NCBI GenBank assembly: GCA_964036045.1
Contig: OZ038379.1
Coordinates: forward strand, 106,346,025 to 106,410,024
Direction of reading: 5' to 3'
Length of the DNA: 64,000 nt
DNA from: Eutreptiella sp. 'Long Island Sound 2002'
Lineage: Eukaryota; Euglenozoa; Euglenophyceae; Eutreptiales; Eutreptiaceae
A program made the position numbers and the translations under genes. Of the stretch, positions 55,011 through 64,000 are shown one piece after another (within the stretch, counting starts at the first letter, position 1; each line of letters starts with the position of its first letter). Below the pieces are notes generated by a model that had not been told where the DNA came from, searched no databases, and worked only from the letters and a program-made list of their open reading frames with translations.

Positions 55011-55950
55011 AAATTGTTGGGTCGAACTTGGTTCCTCAAACCGGCGTTTACATTGAATTTACCACGGAAAGCACAGATCAAATAGCGCACCCCCCCCCCC
55101 CCGGGTCCCAGAGAAAACCCCGTGTAAAAAGTTTAGAAAACAAGCCACAAACCTTACCAAAAAGGCGGATTTATTTTTGGCCACAAAAGGTCCTCGTTTC
55201 TTACGAAACTAAAAGCTCAAACCTTACCAACTCCCCTACGCCCACCGAGGTTTCCATTACAAAATAACCCAGCTCTGACAAAAGAAACAAGGTCAAACCT
55301 TACCAATACAAGCCCCCAACATTAAACAAGCAAAACGCAATTCTTAGCAAAAGAAAAGAGCGGAATTGCTATGTTCAAAAAACACCATCCATATCTCGAC
55401 ATAAAAAACCTCGAATCTTACGGGGGCTCTGTTTGGTACAAAGATGGTGCAAATGGGGTTTTTTTTTTGGTATAGATCATTACAGATGGAGGGCTGGGGG
55501 GGGGAAATTGGCAAGAAAAGAAGCGGAGAGGGGGAACTGGTGCCGATCCGGGGTTTTTGTTGGGGTACAAAATGGTGCAAACAGGTGGTTTTTTGGTAGG
55601 AAGAAAATTGTGGGGGCTTTGGGTGTGAAAGTTACAGATTGAAGAAGCTATCAGACAAAACAATGGGGCGGGGATTTGTGAAATTAGCTACGAAGGGGGG
55701 ATTTTCTACGCACACCACAAAAAAAATCACACATCTTCAGTACTTTATCGTGGTGACGCCATGGGGGCGTGTGTGCACAGCGCGGGCACAGCGAGCACAC
55801 GAAGAAAGTGGGGTTCTTTGCTACAATTGGCAATATTCTTGCCTATACAAGCAATACTACACGCCCGCAACATTGGACACCCTAACATTCGCAGAGGCAG
55901 AGCCCCCCGTAAACCTCAAAAGTAGTTGCGACGGCAGTGACTCAGTGTCG
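55011..55950. other. Unassigned sequence with homopolymer runs
   Basis: A C12 run at about 55091 and G/T runs near 55455-55500. No gene recognised. Confidence 0.4.
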
Positions 55951-55954
55951 CTAA

Positions 55955-55991
55955 GAGGTTTCAGGTTTGAGGTTTGAGGTTTGAGGTTTGA
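55955..55991. repeat. (AGGTTTG)n microsatellite
   Basis: About four to five copies of AGGTTTG, the first imperfect. The heptamer differs from plant (TTTAGGG) and green-algal (TTTTAGGG) telomere repeats. Confidence 0.9.
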
Positions 55992-56099
55992 CTTTTCGGG
56001 TACTAGGCACTCTTCGGCCCCGGGGGGGCAGCTGGTCGGGCCAGGTGATATCCTCCCCACAGGGACCTAGTGGGGGGCCCTTCATGACACACCTCTGCC

Positions 56100-56240
56100 T
56101 GCTGGCAGAGTCCCCCTGGGTTCAGGGGGCTCGGAGCCCTGTCCCTCCCCGGCTTCCCCATTTCGCCACTTCCCGGTCAGTGCGTCACTTAGGAATCGTG
56201 GTTGCAGGCGCTTACCCACTACGCCGCCCCCCTGATGCTT
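56100..56240 (-). repeat. Possible tRNA-derived SINE head
   Basis: The minus strand reads GGCGTAGTGGGTAAGCGCC, similar to the pol III A box of tRNA-derived SINEs (GGCNTAGTGGNTAAGCGC). A weak B-box-like ACCACGATTCC follows too closely for a normal tRNA, and no 3' tail is evident. The flanks are GC-rich. Confidence 0.25.
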
Positions 56241-56269
56241 GGGTGCCCGGGCTGCCGGCGCCGCCAGGC

Positions 56270-56779
56270 CCGTGCTACTGAGGTGTCGCCAGTGGGACCC
56301 CTATGGGCTGGGGGGGAGGCTGCCTAGCCGCGGAGTTGGTGCGTAGCACTGTGTGCTACTACTGCCTTGGCGGGTGCAGTGCCCTGGTCGCGTGTGCGCG
56401 GCGCTCGCGGCAGGTCTGGGAGGTGTGGGCTGGTGCTGGTTCTCGCTTCTCCCCTTGGGCTTCTCCCTTCCCGTGCGTCCCTTGCGTTGCGTGTTGCGGG
56501 CTGTCCCGTCCGGGTGTCCCTTCCCTTCTGTGCGTCCCGCGTGCTCGGTCCGGTTGCCCCTCGGGTCCGCGCCGCGTGTCCATTGGGTGTGGGTGCGCTC
56601 GTGCTCCCGTGGCGTACGCGCCTCTCGCCCTCGGGTCGGTACGCCCGCTTTTGGTGCAGGGCGCCGGTAGGGCCGTTCCAGGCGGTTCGTGCCCCTCCGC
56701 ATTTCCTGCCCCGGTCCGGTGCTCCGCCTATTTAGCTCTAGGGTGGGTGGCCCGGTCCCTTCGTCCCCTTGTCTGGCTT
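56270..56779. other. GC-rich unassigned sequence before the satellite
   Basis: Open frames on both strands (for example 56301-56912 minus) reflect high GC with few stops; no motif recognised. Confidence 0.4.
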
Positions 56780-59700
56780 CCGGGCGCTCGCCCCCCTGCG
56801 GGCGGGCCTGCCCTTGCGAGCTGGTTTTGCGCACTGTGCGGGACAAGGGCGCTCGGGGGAGGGGGCGCCTCTTGCCTGGCTGTGGGGCGTCCGGGGTTGT
56901 GCGCTCTCCCACGCCCGACCGCCCGGCCCTGGGGCGTGCGGCCGGGGCCCGCTACCCACGGCCTGTGGGTGCGGGGGGTTTTGGCGTGGGGACCCATCAC
57001 CAACCCCACAGCGCGCCCTTGCGAGCTGGCTTTGCGCGCTGTGGGGGCAGCATGAGGGCGCCGGGGGGGCAGCGCCTCTTGCCTCGGTGTGGGGCATCCG
57101 GGGTTGGGCGCTCACCCACACCCGACCGCCGATCCTTGTGGCGTGTGGCCGGGGCCCGCTAACCACTGGCTGTGGGTGTGGGGGGTATTGGCGTGGGGAT
57201 CCGTCACCTACCCCACAGCGCGCTCTCTTGCGAGCTGGCTTTGCGCGCTGTGGGAGCGGCACAAGGGCGCTTGCGGGGGGGCGGCTCTTGCCTGGGTGTG
57301 GGGGGTCCGGGGTTGGGCGCTCTTCCACGCCCGACCGCCTGTCCTTGGGGCGTGCGGCCGGGGCCCGCTACCCACTTGCTTTGGGTGCGGGGGCCGCGGG
57401 CCTGGGGACCCGTCACCAACCCTACAGCGCGTGCTCTTGCGAGCTGGCTTTGCGCGCTGTGGGGGCGGCACGAGGGGGCCTGGGGGGGGGGGGCGCCTCT
57501 TGCCTGGGTGTGGGGCTCCGGGGGTCCGGCGCTCTCCCACGCCCGACCGCCCGTCCTTGGGGCGTGCGACAGGGGCCCGCTACCCACTGGCTGTGGGTGC
57601 GGGCAGTGTGGGCATGGGGACCCGTCACCAACCCCAAAGCGCGCTCTCTTGCGAGCTTGCTTTGCGCACTGTGGGGGCTGCAGGAGGCCACCTGGGGGGA
57701 GGGAGCGTCTTGTCTGGTCGTGGGTTGTCCGGGGTTGAGCGCTCTCCCACGCCCAACCGCCCGGCCTTGGGGCCTGCGGCTGGGGCCCGCTACCCACTGG
57801 CTATGGGTGTGGGGGGTGCGGGCGTGGGGACCCGTCACCAACCCCACAGCGCGCCTCCTTGCGAGCTGGCTTTGCACGATGTGGGGGCGGCACAGGGGGG
57901 CCTGGGGGGGGTGGGCGGCTCTTTCCTGTGTGTGGGGCGTCCGGGTTCAGGTGCTCTCGCACGCCCAACCGCCTGTCCTTGGGGCGTGCGGCCGGGGCCT
58001 GCTACCCACTGGCTGTGGGTGCGGGGCGTGTGGGCGTGGGGACCCATCAACAACCCCACAGCGGGGGCTCTTGCGAGCTAGCTTTGCGCGCTTCGGGGGC
58101 GCGACAAGGGTTCAAAGGGGGGGGGGGGCGTCTCTTGCCTGGGTGTGGGGCGTCCGGGGTCGGGCGCTATCCCACGCCCGACCGCCGGTGCTTGGAGCGT
58201 GCGGTCGGGGCCCGCTACCCACTGGCTGTGGTTGGGGGGGGATGTGGGTGTGGGGACCCGTCACCGAGCCCGCAGCGCGCTCTTGGGAGCTGGCTTCCCG
58301 CGCTGTGGGGGCGGCACGAGGGCGCCCGGGGGGGGGCCGGCTCTTGCCTGGGTGTCGGACGTCCGGGGTAGGGCGCTGTTCCATGCCCGACCGCCCGTCC
58401 TTGGGGCGTGCAGCCGGGGCCCGCTACCCACTCGTTTTGGGTGCGGGGGTTGTGGGCGTGGGGACCCGTCACCAACGCCACAGCGCAAGCTCTTGCGAGC
58501 TCACTTTGCGCGCTGTGGGAGCGGCACGAGGGCGCCCAGGAAGGGGCCTCTCTTGCTTTGGTGTGGGGCGTCCGGGGTAGGGCGCTCTCCCACGCCCGGA
58601 CGCCCGTCCTTGGGGCGTGCGACTGGCGCCCGCTCCCCACTGGCTGTGGGTGCGGGCGGTGTGGGCGTTGGGACCCGTCACCAACCCCACAGCGCGTGCT
58701 CTTGCGAGCTGGCTTCACGCGCTGTGGGGGCGGCAAGAGGGCGCCGGGGGGCAGCGCCTCTTGCCTGGGTGTTGAGCGTCCGGGGCTTGGCACTCTCCCA
58801 CGCCCGACCGCCCGGCCTTGGGGCGTGCGGCCGGGGCCCGCTACCCACTGGCTGTAGGTGCGGGGGCTGTGGGCGTGGGGCCCCGTCACCAACCCCACAG
58901 CGCACGCTCTTGTGAGCTGGCTTTGCACACTGTGGGGGCGGCAAGAGGCCGCCCGGGGGGGGCGCCTCTTGCCTGGGTGTGGCGCATCCGGGGTCGGGCG
59001 CTCTCCGAACGCCCGGCCGCCCCGCCTTGGGGTGTGCGGCCGGGGCCCGCTACGCAGTCGCTGTGGGTGCGGGGGGTGTGGGCGTGGGGACGCGTCCCCA
59101 ACCCCACAGCGCGCGCTCTTCTGAGCTCCCTCTGTGCAGTGTGGGGGCGGAACGAGGGCGCCCGGAGGGGGGGGGCGCCTGTTGCCTGGGTCTGGGACGT
59201 TCGGGGTCGGGCGATCTCCCACGCCCGACCGCCCGGTCACTGGGGCGTGCTGCCGGGGCCCGCTACCCACCGGCTGCTGGTACAGGGGGTGTGGGCGTGG
59301 CAACCTGTCACCAACCCCACAGCGCGTGCTCTTGCGAGCTGGCTTTGCGCGCTTTTGGGGGCAGCAGGAGGGCACCTGGGGCGGGGCGCCTCTTGTCTGG
59401 GTGTGGGGCGTCCGGGGCTGGCCGCTCTCTAACGCCCTACCGCCCGTCCTAGGGGCGTGCGGCCGGGGCCCGCTACCCACTGCCTGTGGGTGCGGGGGGT
59501 GTTGGCGTGGGGACCCGTCACCAACCCCACAGCGCGCTCTTGCGAGCTGGCCTTGCGCGCTGTGGAGGCGGCACGGGAGCGCTGGGGGTGTCCGCCTCTT
59601 GCCTCGGTGTGGGGCGTCCGCGGTTGGGCGCTCTCCCACGCTCGACCGCCCGTCCTTGGGGCGTGCGGCCGGGGCCAACTACCCACTGGCTGTGGGTTTG

Positions 59701-60250
59701 GGGGGTATGGGCGTGGGGCTCCGTCACCAACTCCACAGCGCGCGCTCTTGCGAGCTTGCTTTGCGCGATGTGGGGGCTGCAGGAGGGCGCCCGGGGGGAG
59801 GCAGCTCTTGTCTGGGTGTGGGGCGTCCGAGGTTGGTCGCTCTGCCACGCTCGACCGCCTGTCCTTGGGGCGTGCGGCCGGGGTCCGCTACCCACCGGAT
59901 GTGGATGCGGGGGGTTCGGGCGTGGTAAGCCGTCACCAACCCTACAGCGCGTGCTCTTGCGAGCTGGCTTTGCGCGCTGTGGGAGCGGCACGAGGGCGTC
60001 CAAGGGGGGGGGGGGGGGGGGCTCTCCTGTCTGGGTGTGGGGCGTCCGGGGCTGGGCGCTCTCTCACGCCCTACCGCCCGTCCTAGTGCGCGTGCGGCCG
60101 GGGCCCGCTACCCACTGGCTGTGTGTGGGGGGGGTGTGGGCGTGGGGACCCGTCACCAACCCCACAGCGCGCGCTCTTGCGAGCTGGCTCTGTGCGCTCT
60201 TGGGGCAGCACGAGGGCGCCCGGGGGGGGGGCGGCTTCTGCCCCGGTGTG
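56780..60250. repeat. ~210 bp GC-rich satellite, about 16 units
   Basis: CCCGTCACCAACCCCACAGC recurs at about 56990 (variant), 57200, 57409, 57621, 57831, 58042, 58257, 58466, 58676, 58886, 59095, 59308, 59516, 59726, 59932 and 60149, a period of about 210 bp. Each unit also has TTGCGAGCTGGCTTTGCGCG, a G run, TTGCCTGGGTGTGGGGCGTC, CCCACGCCCGACCGCCCGTC and GGCCGGGGCCCGCTACCCAC. Because 210 is 70 codons, all frames remain open for hundreds of codons on both strands. The array shows no protein motif. Confidence 0.92.
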
Positions 60251-60870
60251 GGGCTGAAGCAGTACCCAGAACCCCATGACCATGGTGGGGTATACAACCG
60301 GTCTCCGTGTGCCCACTAACCCCATGTACGGAGGGGAAGACGCCCGGTGAAGCCCGGTGAGAGCCCGGCAGGAGCGTGTCCCTTGCCGTAAAGCCCCCGT
60401 GACGGCATTCCGGCCACTTGGGGCATGTTACCATGTACCGGCAAACTGCCATTTGCCGGTATCTTACTATTTCACTCCAATCTGCCCCGCACTGCCTTCG
60501 GCCGTCGATTCGGCAACCTAACCCTAACAACAGATGTAAGTAAGACGTATTTGTGTGAGAGATCTGGGCAATTCAGCTATTAGCGGCCGCATCGGCAACC
60601 AATGCGTCGCCCGCTGAGATTTACACATCAGAATATCAGGAATCAACAGGGTTTTATTTTCATATTGTTTCCGTAAATTTTCACGCTTCCGTTCTGATAA
60701 TCAATGTTTTGACTGCTGGCGGTTGGCTCGCGACTTTAGCGTAACCGCCAGTTTAACTGTTACTTACAGACATTTTAGCGCAATCCGTGACGAAGACTCT
60801 AGAGTCTTCAGGAATTGCATTGATGCATCCGCAATTTTCACATTGTACACTCGCAACCTTAATCCGAATT
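60251..60870. other. Unassigned sequence after the satellite
   Basis: No gene recognised. The satellite ends abruptly near 60250 and the DNA becomes AT-rich from about 60540. Confidence 0.4.
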
Positions 60871-60877
60871 TTTCAGG

Positions 60878-62033
60878 ATGTCGAAATCGGATTTTCGACT
60901 TCGACATCCCCGCACTTGATTTGACCTCTTTCGAGTGGACCTACGTGCTTCCCTATGCACGAATCAACTTTCCTTTGTCTTGCCCTCCATTTTTCTTAGA
61001 GATATAGGCAAAACAAAGTTGATTCGTGAGGCCACTTGTGAGGGTCATATCTCGTGCCGCTTGCGAGGAATGACAATAAGGAAGCATGGGATGTATTCAC
61101 AATACTCCCGACGTAATTTAGGAAGCTTTATACGCCTTGCGTCTCCACACGTGCGCGCTAGCGTAATGGATCATGGTCAAGAGGGTAGAGTTTGCGTTAT
61201 AACTCTTTGGCCATGATATTGCGTGCGTTGAGATAACTTTCGAGTGTAGCGCGCGAGTGTTGGTGTTGCATAGGAACTTTCCTTGAGTTCCTATGAGCGA
61301 TTGACACAAAGTTATGCCCTTGGAGGGGCATGACATATCGTGGGGGGAGCTACCTTTTTGGGCAGTATGTGGTATGCGCCGTGTGTTGTATTGCGTGCCC
61401 ATTTGGCGGGTTTGGCTAAGAGCGATGCACCCACCAATGGACCTCATATTGCACGAGGCCCTTCCCTATACTCCCCACAATCAATTGCAAGCCTAACCTT
61501 TGTGGAGGGAAGCTTGTGTGGCGATCCCAAAGCGATGCGATGGGAGCAAGGTGTGTGTCTTGCAATTTTCCATATTTTCATGTGCCCACTTGGGAAGTAG
61601 CGCTCCTGACCTCTCAAAGCGCCCCAAGTGGAGCAAATATGTGGAATTCAAGGTCATTGGTGTCAAGTCATTGTGTTTGAAAGGATTGGTCGATTAATCA
61701 ATCCAAGCCGAAGATATTATAATATATTTGTGCGCCTTTCAAGGCCCTTTTGGGTGTTTTTCGCCAATATTGCTGTTTTTTGCCCGTCATGATGTCAAGT
61801 GGCGACCGTGTATCTCAACGTTGTGCTCAATTGACATCATGACCCAAGTATGTTATGAGGGTACATAATTCGGTGCCCAACATATCTTGGACCCGGCGAA
61901 TAAATCCTCTTGGGCTTGGCATACCGTGGCCCCCATGTTGGCGATTTGGGACTATCCCAAATCATGGGCTCACTTGGCGAGCCTGCCATTCCGAAAACCG
62001 GAGGAGTTGGGCGACGCCCAAAAGATATGTTGG
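60878..62033. repeat. Cluster of perfect inverted repeats
   Basis: Five hairpins: GGATGTCGAA...TTCGACATCC (60878-60911); CACGAATCAACTTT...AAAGTTGATTCGTG (about 60958-61030); CATAGGAACT, 7 nt, AGTTCCTATG (about 61269-61295); GTCATGATGTCAA (61786-61798) with its complement (61831-61843); and CCAACATATCTT (61877-61888) with its complement (62022-62033), enclosing GATTTGGGA/TCCCAAATC (61943-61963). No protein-coding gene is evident among them. Confidence 0.75.
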
Positions 62034-62790
62034 ACACATATGACTTGATACCAATCCTATGGCACAATACAGTCCAAGTCGGGCATGTGCCTCATTTGCC
62101 CCAACCATGAGTGTGCGCATTTTCGGCCATTTTGAGCAGTTTTCCACATTTTCTGCCCGCCGTGCACCATGTTCAGCAACCTCGTGCACGCCGGACTCAT
62201 GGACCAATGGACAGGTAGGTAGGTAGGTATCTTCGGGAGCTCGGGATGCCTCCTTTGACATTGCAGGAAGAAGGTCTTACCAAGGGGACGTCCTGTCCCT
62301 CCCACTGCCCTATGTCAGGTGCCTCTGGAGCCGCTCCCGCATGTGCTTGGGAAGGCATTGTCGCGGCCACCCGGTCCATGTGTCCCAGGTGGGAGGGTGT
62401 CCCCACATGTGTCCATGGGTAGGGGCACATGCCCCCTCCTTTGGCCGGCAGCTTTCGGGGGCTGCCCAGCCGCGTGGAGCATCTCTCACCACAAGGGGTA
62501 TTGCTCCCGCTTGTCTACGGCACGACCGCCTCACCCTTGTGGCTTGAGTTGCGGGGCCACTCTGCTTGGCAGGTGACCCCCTCCTGGACTGTGTACCGGC
62601 TCGCCTGTCACTGGTTGCTTCCATGGCTCCGGGTGACGTTTGCCATGGTCCCCGATGCAGCCTGGCCGGGCTCGGACCAGTGGCCTTGGAGTACCGCTCC
62701 TGCCACTGGCCCGGTGGGTCGGCTGGGTCGCCCCAGTGCGTCCGACCCATGGGGTATTGGTTCTTTCCTGTCTCTCGGCCGCCCTATGTG
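62034..62790. other. Unassigned sequence
   Basis: Contains a short (AGGT)n run at about 62214-62229. Open frames on both strands from 62300 lack motifs. Confidence 0.4.
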
Positions 62791-62985
62791 TGTGCAGTGT
62801 CCTGGGCCGCTGGGCTCCTGTTCACCGGTGTGCCCGCGCGGTTTGCTGTGGTGTGTCTGCGGTGTCCTGGGCCGACTGGCTCCTGTTCACCGGTGTGCTC
62901 TCTCGGTGTGTTGTGTTGCATGTGCGGTGTCGTGGGCCACTGGGCTCCTGTTCACCGGTGTGCGTGCTGTGTGCGGTGCGCGTGT
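62790..62985. repeat. Three-unit ~63 bp tandem repeat
   Basis: GTGTCCTGGGCCGCTGGGCT followed by CCTGTTCACCGGTGTGC recurs at about 62798, 62861 and 62926 with small changes. The period is 63-65 bp. Confidence 0.85.
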
Positions 62986-63027
62986 GCCATGGGTGGTTGT
63001 GTCCCTCTTCCTCCCCCCCTGATTTTC

Positions 63028-63132
63028 GTTTTTTTTTTTTACTTGTTTTTTTTTTTATTTTCTTTTTTTACTTGTTTTTTTTTTCTTTTTTTTTTCCGGA
63101 AAAAAAAAGAAAAAACAAAAAACAGAAAAACA
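63028..63132. repeat. Poly-T / poly-A hairpin
   Basis: A T-rich tract (with ACTTG interruptions) meets an A-rich tract at CCGG (about 63097), forming a long T/A foldback. The outer parts are imperfect. Confidence 0.85.
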
Positions 63133-63764
63133 GGGGCGCGCGTACATTGCAGGCACAGGCATGGGCAGCTGGTGCGGCGGTGCAATAGCGTTGTGTCCTC
63201 TGGCGTGTGTCGTCGGTGTTGTGGCGGCGGTCGCGCCCCAGGGGTGCGGCTCGCGCGTCCTGATGTACACGGGCTTGGGTCAGGGTGGGTTTGGTGAGGT
63301 GTCTCTTTGCTTCTGGCGCTGGCTGGTTAGGCGGCTGTGTGGGCTGTGGGTGTGGGCTGTGGTTACGTTGTTCCCTCGGCGGGCTTGGTTAGGAGTCAAG
63401 GGTTAGCGGTTTCGGCTTGTGGCTCGGGTTTGACTCGTGCTTGGGTTCTGGCTCGGTTAGGCGGTTGCGACCTTAGCGGGCCTGGGTTCGGTGCCTTTGG
63501 GCGTAGTGGTGCTCGTTGTCGTGTGCGTTGGCTTCCTTCGGCGTCCGGTTCGCTTGGTGACTTCTGGGCGGGGCCTGGCGTGGCGCCCCGTGGTCGTGGT
63601 TTGCTGGGTAATGGGGTTAGATGGCGGCGCCGCTGGCCGGGTGGTCAGGCGCGTCGTGTTGTGTGGCGCGCAGGGCTCCTGGGGTGCTGTGGGTGTCGCC
63701 GGTGTCGGTGCGCCGACGCTTGTGGGGTGGTGAGGGGGTGTGTTTGTGCGGGGCTGGGCTTTGG
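63133..63764. other. GC/GT-rich unassigned sequence
   Basis: No recognised gene; G+T-rich on the plus strand with long spurious frames. Confidence 0.4.
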
Positions 63765-64000
63765 GTGATGTCCCACAGGCGGATGCCGTCTCGCTGCGTT
63801 TCCTGGAGCGTCTTCCGCAGGCGCCTGAGGACATACGGGTGGTCCTGGGGCGCGGGGAGGTTGCGGGGGTGGACTCCCAGGGGGTGGAGCGCATCGGCCA
63901 GCATGGCTTCCCATGCGGCCTGCGGCATCCACCCCCCCGCCGGCTGGAGGCGGCAGTTCTCCACCGACCCCTTGCGGGGCCGATGGACCAGGCCCTCGAG
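63765..64000 (-). CDS. Partial coding region entering from the right edge, unrecognised
   Basis: The minus strand is open from the window end and reads ENCRLQPAGGWMPQAAWEAM, LADALHPLGVHPRNLPAPQD and HPYVLRRLRKTLQETQRDGI followed by RLWDI, then becomes a low-complexity Pro/Thr/His/Arg tail. The first 75 residues look like a folded, helical domain. No motif is recognised and the 5' part lies outside the window. The frame could end by splicing near 63765 (TCACCC), as sequence quality drops there. Confidence 0.4.

Noticed and set aside
55955-55991. Telomere-like AGGTTTG repeats
   Set aside because: The heptamer is not a known telomere repeat and the tract is only ~37 bp within interstitial DNA.
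56769-58580. 603-codon plus-strand ORF, and long minus-strand ORFs up to 487 codons in the same region
   Set aside because: They follow from the 210 bp satellite being a multiple of 3 and GC-rich. Every frame repeats the same meaningless 70-residue unit.
60520-60532. CCTAACCCTAAC as a telomeric remnant
   Set aside because: Only two short units; likely by chance.

Overview
The window is eukaryotic, repeat-dominated DNA. It contains no prokaryotic operons. What it does contain is introns with GT...AG borders, reverse-transcriptase and DDE-transposase families of plant/algal type, satellites and nested transposons. A FAR1/MULE-type transposase with a SWIM finger, a Helitron helicase, a hAT, a pogo-like element and an APE/RNase H non-LTR retrotransposon together suggest a plant or green/streptophyte alga with a large genome. 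The species cannot be named from sequence alone. No intact cellular housekeeping gene was found.

Layout. 0.8-4.2 kb: a lysine/alanine-rich minisatellite, then an unrecognised ORF running into a truncated AlkB-like oxygenase, which is cut by a ~0.68 kb repeat. 4.2-9.0 kb: nothing recognisable. 9.0-13.2 kb: a decayed minus-strand coding region that ends in an isocitrate-lyase-like segment and is split by a minisatellite. 13.5-14.2 kb: second copy of the 0.68 kb repeat. 14.2-20.3 kb: a plus-strand non-LTR retrotransposon (endonuclease, reverse transcriptase, RNase H, zinc finger) with a ~1 kb partial tandem dimer inserted between endonuclease and RT. 20.4-22.6 kb: a second lysine-rich repeat array joined to a minus-strand basic protein. 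23-25.7 kb: AT-rich repeats. 25.7-37.95 kb: a head-to-tail array of ~650 bp non-autonomous Helitrons, with a 2.6 kb pogo-like transposon inserted in its first unit at a TA target. 38-39 kb: proline-rich and ORF1-like coding remnants. 39.0-41.3 kb: a ~190 bp satellite. 41.7-43.77 kb: another Helitron fragment and the 3' end of a protein-coding Helitron. 43.77-52.6 kb: a Mutator-like element with perfect 43 bp terminal inverted repeats, a plus-strand transposase and a convergent, spliced minus-strand cargo gene, which is itself interrupted by a 1.2 kb hAT with an exact 8 bp target duplication. 54.6-55.0 kb: minisatellite. 56.8-60.25 kb: a ~210 bp GC-rich satellite. 60.8-62.0 kb: a cluster of perfect inverted repeats. 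63.8-64.0 kb: a partial minus-strand coding region running off the window.

The main story is nesting and co-operation of mobile elements. Helitron 3' ends (stem CCCGCGC/GCGCGGG followed by CTAG) recur through the array and also end the helicase-bearing copy, so the array probably consists of non-autonomous relatives of it. That helicase copy stops exactly at the left end of the Mutator-like element. In the Mutator-like transposase and the retrotransposon most frameshifts fall at homopolymer runs, which points to base-calling/assembly errors or very recent lesions. The minus-strand region at 9-13 kb looks truly decayed.
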